From Polaromonas sp. (lineage in GTDB: Bacteria > Pseudomonadota > Gammaproteobacteria > Burkholderiales > Burkholderiaceae): DNA of 52,897 nucleotides. Of this stretch, positions 17,440 through 25,908 are shown piece after piece. Below the pieces are notes generated by a model. The model had not been told where the DNA came from. It saw only the letters and a program-made list of their open reading frames with translations, and ran no database searches. Location: contig PNMH01000021.1 of NCBI GenBank assembly GCA_013823505.1, positions 1-52,897 on the forward strand. Direction: 5' to 3'. Numbering within the stretch: position 1 is the stretch's first letter; every line of letters begins with the position of its first letter. A program made the position numbers and the translations under genes.

Positions 17440-17773
17440 CGAGCCCAGCCCCGCGCAGGCCGAGCGCGCGGCGCCGCCGCAGTCCCTGCAGCGCATGTTG
17501 CACACGCTGTGCCTGCGCTTCAGCCCCGGCCATACAGCCCCGGACCTAACCCCGGCGGACTGGCGCCACCTGGGCCGGGCCTTTGACAAGCACAGCGCCT
17601 GGACAAGCCCTAGCACCCCCGTCGGCGGCCTATGGCACGCCGCCCACAAGCGCGCCTCCATAAGAGAAGCCATGGTCACGAGCTCGAACCCGGCCCTACG
17701 CGACCTCGCCGCCCGCTACGACTCCGCCAACGCCATGGCCGCAATCGACCGCGCGGTGCAGGAGGCCCCGTGA
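17432..17773 (+). CDS. Tandem paralog family, member 3
   Basis: The 113-aa product begins with about 18 polar, Ala/Pro-rich residues, then LQRMLHTLCLRFSPGH, then DLTPADWRHLGRAF, and the core LWHAAHKRASIREAMVTSS followed by LRDLAARYDSANAMAAIDRA. It is therefore a full member of the family, with a longer N-terminus than its neighbours. Start overlaps member 2 by 8 bp and its stop overlaps the GTG of member 4. Confidence 0.75.
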   Translation: MTSEPSPAQAERAAPPQSLQRMLHTLCLRFSPGHTAPDLTPADWRHLGRAFDKHSAWTSPSTPVGGLWHAAHKRASIREAMVTSSNPALRDLAARYDSANAMAAIDRAVQEAP

Positions 17774-18093
17774 GCGCCCCAAGAGCGGGCCGGGTCCACA
17801 CCCTGCTGCTGCTGATGTGCAGGGCGGACTTCTGGGGCCCGGAAACTAACCTGAGTCAGGAGCAGTGGGACCTGTTCGCGCGACTCAGCAAGAGGTACGG
17901 CGTCTTGGACTACTACGACACCCGCATCAGCCTATGGCGCATCGCCCACAAGCGACCCGCCATAGCCCAGGCCATACGCGAGTCCCCGCTCCCTGAAATG
18001 CGAGAACGAGCAGCCATCCTCGACTCAGAAGCAGCCCTTGAAGCAATCGACGCCGTGATGAATTCGACACCGTCAAGGGCCTCGGAACCGTGA
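17770..18093 (+). CDS. Tandem paralog family, member 4 (GTG start)
   Basis: The 107-aa product reads VHTLLLLMCRADFWG, then LSQEQWDLFARLSKRYG, then the clearest copy of the core, LWRIAHKRPAIAQAIRES, and RERAAILDSEAALEAIDAV. It starts with GTG overlapping the stop of member 3 (GTGA). The shared consensus across all four copies is LW..AHKRP.I..A.R.S.....R..AA..DS..A...ID. The operon probably ends at the hairpin near 18180. Confidence 0.75.
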   Translation: MSAPRAGRVHTLLLLMCRADFWGPETNLSQEQWDLFARLSKRYGVLDYYDTRISLWRIAHKRPAIAQAIRESPLPEMRERAAILDSEAALEAIDAVMNSTPSRASEP

Positions 18094-18172
18094 AATCCCC
18101 GAATCGGAACCGTAATTGACCCTGAAGGGTACGGGGGTAATGCACCTGATTGATCGCTCAGACGAACGGTAT

Positions 18173-18195
18173 AGATCCGCTTCCAATGCGGATCT
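18173..18195 (+). terminator. Hairpin after the four-paralog operon
   Basis: A perfect 8-bp inverted repeat AGATCCGC-7 nt-GCGGATCT lies 80 bp after member 4. The following T-run is weak (TTCG), so it may be a modest terminator or an operator for the next gene. Confidence 0.4.
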
Positions 18196-18333
18196 TCGAT
18201 GAGGTATTGGATACAAATCAATCGGTCATGGGCTTTTTCTCATTTTGCAATTAAGTCCATTGATTCCATTTAGGTGGCACAGTTCGCTCATCGCATCGGT
18301 TCCGGTGCGAAACGAAGCACATAGGACCTCACC

Positions 18334-18999
18334 ATGAACCGCCTCGAAAAATTCAACTCTGCAATGAATCAGCTGGCTGCAATTGAGGGTGATCTGCTTC
18401 GCGCCATTGCCCCCAAGGTCGAGCCCGTTGTGGCGAAGGGCCCGATCGCGGGTTCTATCTCCATTGCTCGAAACATCCGCGATATTTACGCTGACTCGAT
18501 CACCAATGCAATCCGCGAGGTGAATCACGCCGAATTGAGTTCCGCCGCCTCGTCGGTCAACCTGAGGCCCGGCTTTGGAACCGTACAAGAGCGGCGCAAG
18601 GCCGTGGCTGAGCGCGAAGCTTATGAGGTGGCCCGTGAAAATCTGGAGGAGCTTTGCATCGGCGCATTCATTCGCCGCGATCAGGACGACATCGCGAAGG
18701 CCCACATCGAAGGCGTGAAGCTCGTTGCAAAGGATTTCATGCCCAGCTCCAGCGCATACAAACTGGAGGTTGAGGACACTTATGGCAACCCACACAAGTT
18801 CCTAGTTGACCAGGAGCTCCAGGCCGACGCGCTGAAGGTCTGTCAGCTGTATCTTGCCGGCTCAGGCTTCCAACTCCCCAAGGGCTACAAAAACACCTGC
18901 ACGGTAGAGCCATGGGGATTCGGCGACTTGCCGCGCGAAGTCTTCAAGATCCGAGGTCAGCTTTTTTCGATCCCAGCCCTGAGCAGCTCGCTCGCCTAA
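18334..18999 (+). CDS. Hypothetical protein of the integrative element
   Basis: A 221-aa soluble protein with no signal peptide or membrane helix. The first half (to about residue 130) is charged and helical (MNRLEKFNSAMNQLAAIEGD, RKAVAEREAYEVARENLEEL), the second half more mixed with YKLEVEDTYGNPHKFLVDQE and VEPWGFGDLPREVFKIRGQL. AGGA precedes the ATG by 8 bp. It is followed after 27 bp by another plus-strand unknown gene. I do not recognise a family. Position in the element suggests an accessory or regulatory gene. Confidence 0.65.
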   Translation: MNRLEKFNSAMNQLAAIEGDLLRAIAPKVEPVVAKGPIAGSISIARNIRDIYADSITNAIREVNHAELSSAASSVNLRPGFGTVQERRKAVAEREAYEVARENLEELCIGAFIRRDQDDIAKAHIEGVKLVAKDFMPSSSAYKLEVEDTYGNPHKFLVDQELQADALKVCQLYLAGSGFQLPKGYKNTCTVEPWGFGDLPREVFKIRGQLFSIPALSSSLA

Positions 19000-19026
19000 T
19001 CCGGCTTCGTTGACGGAAGGTTTGAA

Positions 19027-19443
19027 ATGACCCCTTGCCCTATTCATGCAGTCGCCGTCGCTGCTTTCATCAGAAAGCTGCCGAAATTCGTTGTGCTGGC
19101 GGCAGTGCACAACCTGCAGCGGGTGAGCATCGATTTCTGCCCGATCACCTCTGAGTATTCAGGCTTCTTCTTGGACCACAAAGGCCTTGCACGTCCCATG
19201 TACCTGAACACCTCCGCCCGGTCATCCACCACGATTTCGGTCCTGTGGTACCTGAAAAACGGCACCGCGTTGCCACCCGGCGTTGAGATCATTTCGATGG
19301 ACCTGGTCAAAAGGGGCAATTCCGTGCGAGTGGTGCTGTCCTCGCGCGGCGTGCACCAGTCCATCCTCGTGCCGCGCCATGAAGTTGTGTGGGGCGTCGT
19401 CACGTTCGCGCCAGATCCAGAAGTTGAGGAGTTGTTTCAGTGA
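19027..19443 (+). CDS. Hypothetical protein of the integrative element
   Basis: A 138-aa protein with a mostly beta-like pattern, for example VSIDFCPITSEYSGFFLD, RSSTTISVLWYLKNGTALPP, VEIISMDLVKRGNSVRVVLS and VPRHEVVWGVVTF. GGAAGG lies 6 bp before the ATG. It follows the previous gene closely and probably shares its transcript. No known domain recognised. Confidence 0.6.
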   Translation: MTPCPIHAVAVAAFIRKLPKFVVLAAVHNLQRVSIDFCPITSEYSGFFLDHKGLARPMYLNTSARSSTTISVLWYLKNGTALPPGVEIISMDLVKRGNSVRVVLSSRGVHQSILVPRHEVVWGVVTFAPDPEVEELFQ

Positions 19444-19527
19444 TGAAAAACTTGGACTGTCTCTTGCCATCTCGTGACGTCTTAGGAAATACTGGGGTTT
19501 TCTCAACCCAAGCTGAAAGTCCCTTAC

Positions 19528-19905
19528 ATGCCACGCACGCCGAAAGCCGACATCGAGAAAGCAAAGGCCAGCACGATTGCCCCCAAGCTGGTGGTGGTCA
19601 ACAGCAGCACTTCGGTCGGTCGGTACCCGCAAATGTTCAGGATTCGTCCAACGCTTCTTGCCCGCGCAAGGGGTCTGACTGTAGGTCCAATGTATCTAAT
19701 TCTCGAGCACGCTCTGGAGAAGCTGTGCGCGGAGCTGGAGGCAATGCCGGACGGAACAATCAAAAGCCTGAACGCCTTCGACATGGACCCAACCGAGGAC
19801 GACAAGCTAATGGAGATCCCACGGCGCCGGACCGAGCGCGCACCCAGACTGGATACGCCAGATGAGCCAGATCCTAAAGTACGTCCTGCTAAAAAAGCAC
19901 GCTGA
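19528..19905 (+). CDS. Hypothetical protein, possible small DNA-binding protein
   Basis: A 125-aa protein, basic at both ends (MPRTPKADIEKAKA at the start and an RPAKKAR tail). A central stretch FRIRPTLLARARGLTVGPMY followed by LILEHALEKLCAELEA could form a short strand and helices like small transcription factors, but I cannot assign it. Its end overlaps the excisionase start by 44 bp, linking it to the recombination genes. Confidence 0.55.
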   Translation: MPRTPKADIEKAKASTIAPKLVVVNSSTSVGRYPQMFRIRPTLLARARGLTVGPMYLILEHALEKLCAELEAMPDGTIKSLNAFDMDPTEDDKLMEIPRRRTERAPRLDTPDEPDPKVRPAKKAR

Positions 19906-20110
19906 AATTACAGGCTACAGCGTCGGCGCCCTGGAGCAAAAAATTGACTCCGGTGCGTGGATCGAGGGCATCCAATGGCGGAAGTCGCCAGACGGCAAGC
20001 GTCAGATCAACATTGAGGAATACGAAAAATGGGTAGAAGGGCAACCGGCAGCGTTTTCCCGCAAGGGGAAGTCATCAGATGCCAATTCCAATGGCAGGGC
20101 GAACGAGTAA
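19862..20110 (+). CDS. Excisionase-like protein
   Basis: The 82-aa product reads YVLLKKHAEITGYSVGALEQ, then KIDSGAWIEGIQWRKSPDGK and INIEEYEKWVEG, the winged-helix pattern of phage-type excisionases that bind arm sites and bend DNA to favour excision. It overlaps the preceding gene by 44 bp and the integrase by 82 bp in a different frame, a tight arrangement that fixes the xis/int ratio. Confidence 0.82.
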   Translation: MSQILKYVLLKKHAEITGYSVGALEQKIDSGAWIEGIQWRKSPDGKRQINIEEYEKWVEGQPAAFSRKGKSSDANSNGRANE

Positions 20111-21186
20111 GCGAGACCTTTCACGGATTGAGTCCACTGAAGCCGCGGGACATGGCAATAGCCAAGCGGATGATGGTTGACATCATCGAAAAGATCGGCC
20201 ATGGCGTCTTTGATTACGCCGGCACATTTCCGGACTCGCCGCGCGCCGCTGTATCCGAAACTGGTATCCGCACACTGGGGCAAGCTCTGGACCAATTCCT
20301 GGCCAACAAGTCCCACATGGCCCAGCGAACCCGGGACCAGTACAGGAACGCGGCCGACGAGTGGCGCGAAGTCTTCGGCAATGACCTTGTGCTTTCAAGG
20401 GCGGTCTTTAGCGAGTTTCAAAAAAAGATCAACAAGCCCTGGCCAGATCCGGACCCAGATACTCCGTGGAAATGGTCATCAGAAGCGCGCTTCAATAACG
20501 CGATGATCCCCATGAGGGGTGCAATCGAGCTGGCAAGGGCCGACAACCCGAAGCTCCCGGACCTCCTCAAGGGCATCGACTACAGAAAAAAAGATGACCC
20601 AAAGCCCGACCCCGTAAGGCCCGCTGAAATGGGCCGCATCCTGGCCCACATCCGCAGCGCATATGGGGACAGGCCCTGGGCGTGGTTCGCATTCGCCTTT
20701 TCAACCGGCCTCAGACCCAGCGAGCAATGCGTGCTTCTGCAATCAGACATCCAGAACGGCCGCGTGGAGGTCTCGAAGTCGCAAGACAAAGACGGATCGC
20801 TGAAGCCAACGAAAGCTAACGGCACGAGATTTGTTGACATGTCACCCCTGGCCATTGAAGCCGTCAGGGTGGCCTCCGCATGGACAAACGATGGCGGGGA
20901 AATTTTCCAAAACCCGCGGACCGACAAGCCATGGCGCGGGAATAAAAGTCAGTACGAGCAATTCTGGACGCCCACGCTCAAGAAGCTCGACATCAGCAGG
21001 CGCAGGGCTTACTGCACGCGCCACACGTTCGCCACGACACTTCTGGCCCATGGCGCCCGGATCGCCTATGTCAGCGATCAGATGGGCCACACAACGCCAT
21101 CCATGATCGAGAAGACTTATCACAGGTGGCTTCACGACGCCGACGGCGGAGCGGCCAAGAAGATCCTCGAGGGCGCGTTTGGATGA
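20029..21186 (+). CDS. Tyrosine recombinase/integrase of the element
   Basis: The 385-aa protein starts MGRRATGSVFPQGEVIRCQF, an arm-binding N-terminal region of the kind found in phage integrases, then a core-binding domain (about 85-180, with QRTRDQYRNAADEWREVFG) and a catalytic domain. Catalytic residues are visible: Arg in FSTGLRPSEQ, Lys in the following beta-hairpin region, CTRHTFATTLLAHG (HxxR-type box), QMGHTTPSMIEKTYHR with the Tyr nucleophile. It points toward tRNA-Val(GAC), the probable attachment gene. It overlaps the excisionase by 82 bp and the next gene as ATGA. Confidence 0.93.
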   Translation: MGRRATGSVFPQGEVIRCQFQWQGERVSETFHGLSPLKPRDMAIAKRMMVDIIEKIGHGVFDYAGTFPDSPRAAVSETGIRTLGQALDQFLANKSHMAQRTRDQYRNAADEWREVFGNDLVLSRAVFSEFQKKINKPWPDPDPDTPWKWSSEARFNNAMIPMRGAIELARADNPKLPDLLKGIDYRKKDDPKPDPVRPAEMGRILAHIRSAYGDRPWAWFAFAFSTGLRPSEQCVLLQSDIQNGRVEVSKSQDKDGSLKPTKANGTRFVDMSPLAIEAVRVASAWTNDGGEIFQNPRTDKPWRGNKSQYEQFWTPTLKKLDISRRRAYCTRHTFATTLLAHGARIAYVSDQMGHTTPSMIEKTYHRWLHDADGGAAKKILEGAFG

Positions 21187-21545
21187 CCGGCCCCGACAAG
21201 TTGGTCGGCTGCGTGGGTGCTGGCTGGTCAAAGATCGTTTGGGACGCCCTGGAGCAGGCCGACCAACTGGGCGCGCCTGTCACGTACCAGCAAATCAAGG
21301 AGAAGTTCGGTGAGCTGCGCATATACGGCCGGACGGTGCGTGGGCAGTACAACCCGCCGGGCGATGCAGAGCGTAGGCTGATAGAGATCCTAGACGCGGC
21401 GCGCGACGCATCCCTGGTGACCTGCGAGGTCTGCGCAGCCCCCGCGATGGCCGAAAAGACTCGAGTTCGTTGCACGGCGTGCGCCGACAAAAACCCGGTG
21501 CAGCTAGTGTGCCTCAGCGCTGCCGGCGTGATATCGCACCAATAA
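21183..21545 (+). CDS. Small Cys-rich protein after the integrase, paralog of the gene at 11527
   Basis: The 120-aa product has GAGWSKIVWDALEQADQLG, then QQIKEKFGELRIYG, then EILDAARDASLVTCEVCAAP and VRCTACADK, giving two CxxC pairs that may bind zinc. The IKEKFG.LR.Y plus CE.C order is common in phage and island proteins of unknown function. The ATG at 21183 overlaps the integrase stop, so the two are coupled. Upstream in-frame starts lie inside the integrase and are not needed. Confidence 0.7.
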   Translation: MTGPDKLVGCVGAGWSKIVWDALEQADQLGAPVTYQQIKEKFGELRIYGRTVRGQYNPPGDAERRLIEILDAARDASLVTCEVCAAPAMAEKTRVRCTACADKNPVQLVCLSAAGVISHQ

Positions 21546-21623
21546 CGCACCAAGCCCCATTCAGCAAAACCGACCAGACAAGAAAAAACCCAAGTAAATC
21601 AACGACTTACTTGGGCTTGATAC

Positions 21624-21700
21624 TGGTAGGCGCGATTGGACTCGAACCAACGACCCCCACCATGTCAAGGTGGTGCTCTAACCAGCTGAGCTACGCGCCT
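21624..21700 (-). tRNA. tRNA-Val (anticodon GAC)
   Basis: A full 77-nt cloverleaf on the minus strand: acceptor AGGCGCG/CGCGCCT, D-arm GCTC...GAGC, anticodon stem CCACC/GGTGG with loop TTGACAT (anticodon GAC), T-arm with GGTTCGAGTCC, and an encoded CCA. Its 3' end faces the integrase, as expected for an attachment gene. Confidence 0.95.
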
Positions 21701-21748
21701 ACAAACGATTCGAAGCTGCGAAGTATAGCAGCACTGCGAGACCCTTTT

Positions 21749-24049
21749 TCAACGACGCCGAACCACACGCACGCCAGGCACGTCACCCACCACGGCCATG
21801 GCTCTGGCCACCTGCCTGGCGTCGACCACTTCGATCGTGAAGGTCATCCATGCCACGCCACGCACCGACTGGGTCTGCACGCCAATGACATTCATCTTTT
21901 CGCGCGCAAACACATCGGAGATGTCGCGCAGCAAACCCTGGCGATCCTGGGCTTCGATGCCCACGTCCACCGGGTAGACCGCGGCTTGGCCGTCCCGCCC
22001 GGTATTGCCCTGTCCACTCCATTGCACGTCGATCACGCGGTCCGGACTCTTGCGCTGCAAATGGGCGAAGTCGGTGCAATCGGCGCGGTGGATGCTCACG
22101 CCCTTGCCGCGCGTGACGAATCCTCCGATCTCGTCGGGCGGCGCGGGTTTGCAGCATTTGGCGAGCTGCGTCATGAGCGAATCGACACCCACGACCAGCA
22201 CACCACCAGCCGACGCGCCGGAGTTCTTGCGCGGCTTCTTCAGCCACACCGGCGTTTCGTCCGGTGCGACCACATCGGGCGGTCGCAGATGCAGTTCGAT
22301 GGCACGCAGCGACAGCTCGTCCTTGCCCACCTGCTCGAACAGTTCCTGCGCCGACGTGAGACCCATCGCGAGAGCCAGGTCGTCCAGTTTCAGCGCGGTC
22401 TTGCCCTCGCGCTGCAGCAGCTTCTCCACGGCTTCACGCCCGCGCGCCATGGTCTCTTCCATGGCTTGCGCGTTGAACCACGCGCGCACCTTGCTTTTGG
22501 CGCGATGGCTCGCCAAGTAGCCCAGTTCTGCATTGAGCCAATCGCGCGAAGGACCACCCTCTTTCGCCGCCGTGATCTCCACGGTCTGACCGTTCTGCAG
22601 CGGCGTGTTGAGCGTGACCATGGCCCCGTCCACGCGTGCGCCACGGCAGCGGTGGCCCAGGCTGGTATGCACGGTGTAGGCAAAGTCCACCGCGGTAGCG
22701 CCCTGCGGCAGTTCGACGATGGCCGCGTCGGGTGTGAGCACGTATATGCGATCGTCAAACAACCCCTGGGCCGAGCCGCTCAGGTCACGTTCCCACGCCA
22801 GCAGCTGGCGCAGCACGGCGATCTTGGCGTCGTAGTCGGAGCTGGCCGACACGCCCGCGTAGCCTTTGGCACCCGCCTCCTTATAGGCCCAGTGCGCTGC
22901 CACGCCGTGTTCGGCATGGTCGTGCATGGCCTGGGTGCGGATCTGGATTTCGAACGCCCGACCCTGATCGTCGCGCACCACCGTGTGCAGCGACTGGTAG
23001 CCATTGGGTTTGGGCTTGGCGATGTAGTCGTCGAATTCGTCGGTGACGGGGGCGAATTGCGCATGCACATGCGCCAGCGCCGCATAGCAGTCGTTCACCT
23101 GGGGCACGATCACACGCAGTGCCCGGATGTCGAACACCTGATCGAAATCGAGCGACTTGCCGCGCATCTTCTTGACGATGCTGTAGATGTGTTTGGGTCG
23201 GCCTTGCACCAAAGCAGCCACCCCTTGGCTCTGAAGTTCGCCCTCAAGCTGCTGGCGTACCTGCTCCACATGCGCCTCGCGCTCGGCGCGCTTTTCGTCC
23301 AGCAGGCGGACCACATCCCTGTAGGTGTGGGGCTCCAGGAAGCGAAACGCCAGGTCTTCCATTTCCCACTTGATCTGCCAGATGCCCAGGCGGTTGGCCA
23401 GTGGCGCAAACACGTGCAGCGACTCGCTCGCCAGCGCCTGCCCCGGATCGCCCTTGCAGGCGGCAAAGTGGCGCAGGGTTTGCAGGCGCGAGGCCAGACG
23501 CAGCATGACCACGCGAAGATCGCGCGAAAACGCGAGCAACATCTTGCGCACGTTTTCGGTCTGGCTGGCCGCGAGTTCGGACACCGGGCCCTTGCTGGTG
23601 GCCGGCGCTGCCGGGTCCAGCACGGCCAGGCGTTCTTCTTCCTTCTTGGCCTGCACCTCGGCGGTCTTGATGCGTGCCTGGCGCTGCAACTGCACCAGCT
23701 TGGTGGTCTCCAGGGCGAGGGCCGCGAAGTTCTCGCCGAAGGCTTTGGCAATGACCTCCTGAGGCCGGTTCAGGTATTGGCAGGCATAAACGAGGTAGGC
23801 CGCCGCCTGCATGGCCTCCGAGCCGCCAATGTCATTCAGGATGCTGGCCACGGCATCGGCGTGGGCCAGGATGTTTTCACCCGTGTCCAGTTGTTCGTGG
23901 GCCAGCAAGGGTTCGGCGAACGCCCTGGCGCGCGCCAGGGCCTGGGCCTGATGGGGCACGCTCGCCGACGTGGCTGCGACGATGGCCGACGGAACCGCCA
24001 GCGCTGTCTCGATCACCTCGGTTGAACCCGTGGACACAGTGCGTTTCAT
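21749..24049 (-). CDS. relA: GTP pyrophosphokinase RelA ((p)ppGpp synthetase)
   Basis: The 766-aa enzyme makes (p)ppGpp from GTP/GDP and ATP during amino-acid starvation on stalled ribosomes. The N-terminal hydrolase-like domain lacks the HD pair (HADAVASILNDIGGSEAMQA instead of H...HD), which marks RelA rather than SpoT. The synthetase domain has RPKHIYSIVKKMRGKSLDFD, the DEFDDYIAKPKPNGYQSLHT segment and FEIQIRTQAMHDHAEHGVAA. The TGS domain (YVLTPDAAIVELPQGATAVD), a Cys pair near LAKCCKPAPPD and a C-terminal ACT domain follow. The ATG at 24049 (MKRTVSTGSTEV) is chosen since the frame upstream overlaps the alpha/beta hydrolase gene. Confidence 0.94.
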   Translation of the reverse strand: MKRTVSTGSTEVIETALAVPSAIVAATSASVPHQAQALARARAFAEPLLAHEQLDTGENILAHADAVASILNDIGGSEAMQAAAYLVYACQYLNRPQEVIAKAFGENFAALALETTKLVQLQRQARIKTAEVQAKKEEERLAVLDPAAPATSKGPVSELAASQTENVRKMLLAFSRDLRVVMLRLASRLQTLRHFAACKGDPGQALASESLHVFAPLANRLGIWQIKWEMEDLAFRFLEPHTYRDVVRLLDEKRAEREAHVEQVRQQLEGELQSQGVAALVQGRPKHIYSIVKKMRGKSLDFDQVFDIRALRVIVPQVNDCYAALAHVHAQFAPVTDEFDDYIAKPKPNGYQSLHTVVRDDQGRAFEIQIRTQAMHDHAEHGVAAHWAYKEAGAKGYAGVSASSDYDAKIAVLRQLLAWERDLSGSAQGLFDDRIYVLTPDAAIVELPQGATAVDFAYTVHTSLGHRCRGARVDGAMVTLNTPLQNGQTVEITAAKEGGPSRDWLNAELGYLASHRAKSKVRAWFNAQAMEETMARGREAVEKLLQREGKTALKLDDLALAMGLTSAQELFEQVGKDELSLRAIELHLRPPDVVAPDETPVWLKKPRKNSGASAGGVLVVGVDSLMTQLAKCCKPAPPDEIGGFVTRGKGVSIHRADCTDFAHLQRKSPDRVIDVQWSGQGNTGRDGQAAVYPVDVGIEAQDRQGLLRDISDVFAREKMNVIGVQTQSVRGVAWMTFTIEVVDARQVARAMAVVGDVPGVRVVRRR

Positions 24050-24062
24050 GCCGGCGGCCCGT

Positions 24063-24983
24063 TCAACTCGCCCACAGGAAATCCCGCACCGCAGCGACCT
24101 GGTCGTCGGCCACGAGCGTGGGCGCGTGGCCCACACCGTCGAAGGTGACGAGTCGGGCGTGAGGACCGCGCTGGGTCATCAAGGTTGCCGTCTCCGGGGT
24201 CAGCAAGTCGGATTGGGCGCCGCGCAAGAGGAGCGTGGGCGAGCGGATCGCATCAAACAGCCCCCAGAGTGCCGCCTCGCCCGCCTGCACAATCTGCCGC
24301 GCAGCGGCCGCGTCGGCGGTGGCCGTCATGGCCTTGAAGGGCATCGCAATCGCAGGGTCGTAGTGCAACCACCAACGACCATCGCGCTCACGCAACAGCG
24401 GCAGCGACAGGTCTCGCCATTGTTCAGGCGAATGGGGGCCGAACCCGGCCGAAATGGAGGCCAGATAAGCCACAGCAGCCGCTTCGCTGTCAAACGACGG
24501 GTTCTGACCCAGGTAGGTGCCAATGCGCTGCAGCGCCTCCCACTGGATCACCGGACCCACATCGTTGAGCACCAGGCGACGCAAAGCCATCTGCGGCTGC
24601 GCCGCCAGTGCCATCCCGATGAGGCCACCCATGCTGGTGCCCACCCAGTCGATCGATACATCGGGCGTTTCCGCGCGCAAGTGCGCCACCAGCGCGGCCA
24701 TATCTGCCGCATAGGTCGGAATCTGGTAAGCCATGGGGTCGGCCAGCCAGTCGCTGTGGCCACGCCCGGCCACGTCCACAGCGATCACCCGCGAGCGCTG
24801 GCACAGCATGCGCGCCAGCGCATCGAAGTCCCTCCCCTGGCGAGACAAGCCATGCACACACAGCACCACCCCGGAAGCTTCAGCCGCTTCGCAAGGCCAA
24901 TCCCAGTAGGCCAGGCGGCGAGGTTCTCCCGAGGCGGCCGCGGCGCCACCGACGGTGAGATGCTGGAGTTGGGGTGCTGGCAT
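24063..24983 (-). CDS. Alpha/beta hydrolase
   Basis: A 306-aa protein with the alpha/beta-hydrolase plan: oxyanion-hole strand VVLCVHGLSRQGRDF, VIAVDVAGRGHSDW, nucleophile elbow DWVGTSMGGLIG (Ser in GTSMG), an acid in the LLLRGAQSDLLTPE segment and the catalytic His in FDGVGHAPTL. No signal peptide, so cytoplasmic. Substrate unknown. The start MPAPQLQHLTVGG is preferred over one 17 codons upstream. It is 13 bp upstream of relA and probably cotranscribed. Confidence 0.85.
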   Translation of the reverse strand: MPAPQLQHLTVGGAAAASGEPRRLAYWDWPCEAAEASGVVLCVHGLSRQGRDFDALARMLCQRSRVIAVDVAGRGHSDWLADPMAYQIPTYAADMAALVAHLRAETPDVSIDWVGTSMGGLIGMALAAQPQMALRRLVLNDVGPVIQWEALQRIGTYLGQNPSFDSEAAAVAYLASISAGFGPHSPEQWRDLSLPLLRERDGRWWLHYDPAIAMPFKAMTATADAAAARQIVQAGEAALWGLFDAIRSPTLLLRGAQSDLLTPETATLMTQRGPHARLVTFDGVGHAPTLVADDQVAAVRDFLWAS

Positions 24984-25069
24984 GGTGCAAAGAGATGGGG
25001 CGGCGGGATGTGTCCGTGATAATGGATCGGACACCGTTCAATCAATCGTAATGGAAGTGGGGATTTCAC

Positions 25070-25840
25070 ATGCTTGCCAACAAAACCGCCCTCGTCACCG
25101 GCTCCACCAGCGGCATTGGCCTGGGCATTGCCAAGGCTTTGGCGCGCCAGGGCGCCAACATCGTGCTCAATGGCTTTGGTGATGCCGAAGGCCCCAAAGC
25201 TGAAATCGCTGCCCTGGGCGCCAAAGTGGCCTACCACGGCGCCGACATGAGCAAGCCCGCCGAGATCGAAGCCATGATGGCGTTTGCGGCGGCCACCTTC
25301 GGCCAGGTGGACATTCTGGTGAACAACGCCGGCATCCAGCACGTGGCCCGCGTCGAAAACTTTCCAGTCGACCGCTGGGACGCCATCATCGCGATCAACC
25401 TCACCAGCGCCTTCCACGCCAGCCGCCTGGCCCTGCCCGCGATGCAGAAGGCCAACTGGGGCCGCATCATCAACGTGGCTTCGGTGCACGGCCTGGTGGG
25501 CTCGGCCGAGAAATCGGCCTACGTGGCGGCCAAACACGGCATCGTGGGGTTGACCAAGGTGACCGCGCTGGAGAACGCCACCAGCGGTGTGACCTGCAAT
25601 GCCATCTGCCCGGGCTGGGTGCTCACGCCGCTGGTGCAGAAACAGGTGGACGCCAAAGCCGCAGCGCTGGGCATTTCCAACGAAGACGCCAAGAAACAGC
25701 TGCTGGGCGAGAAGGAGCCGTCGATGCAATTCACCACGCCTGAAGAGCTGGGCGAGCTGGCGGTGTTCTTCTGCTCACCCGCCGCCAACAACGTGCGCGG
25801 TGTGGCCTGGAACATGGACGGCGGCTGGACCGCTCAGTAA
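25070..25840 (+). CDS. bdhA: 3-hydroxybutyrate dehydrogenase
   Basis: This NAD-dependent short-chain dehydrogenase oxidises (R)-3-hydroxybutyrate to acetoacetate when polyhydroxybutyrate is mobilised. The 256-aa protein has TGSTSGIGLGIA (cofactor loop), NNAGIQHVARVENFP, the catalytic Ser in INVASVHGLVGS, YVAAKHG (Tyr and Lys) and the family ending VRGVAWNMDGGWTAQ. LVQKQVDAKAAALGISNEDA matches the 3-hydroxybutyrate-specific lid. It is single, with a hairpin terminator shortly after. Confidence 0.93.
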   Translation: MLANKTALVTGSTSGIGLGIAKALARQGANIVLNGFGDAEGPKAEIAALGAKVAYHGADMSKPAEIEAMMAFAAATFGQVDILVNNAGIQHVARVENFPVDRWDAIIAINLTSAFHASRLALPAMQKANWGRIINVASVHGLVGSAEKSAYVAAKHGIVGLTKVTALENATSGVTCNAICPGWVLTPLVQKQVDAKAAALGISNEDAKKQLLGEKEPSMQFTTPEELGELAVFFCSPAANNVRGVAWNMDGGWTAQ

Positions 25841-25857
25841 CACTGGCCGTCCAGAAT

Positions 25858-25888
25858 GAAGAAGGCCCGCTCGTCGCGGGCCTTCTTC
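25858..25888. terminator. Bidirectional terminator between bdhA and the SIMPL gene
   Basis: Near-perfect inverted repeat with arms GAAGAAGGCCCG and CGGGCCTTCTTC around a short loop. The A/T-rich outer ends let it act on both strands, which suits the two convergent genes. Confidence 0.85.
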
Positions 25889-25908
25889 ATGGTGCAACGC
25901 AAGCCCGA

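Noticed and set aside
21470..24025. An 851-codon plus-strand frame opposite relA
   Set aside because: It also runs through the tRNA-Val gene and is His/Arg-rich without motifs. relA on the other strand explains the sequence.
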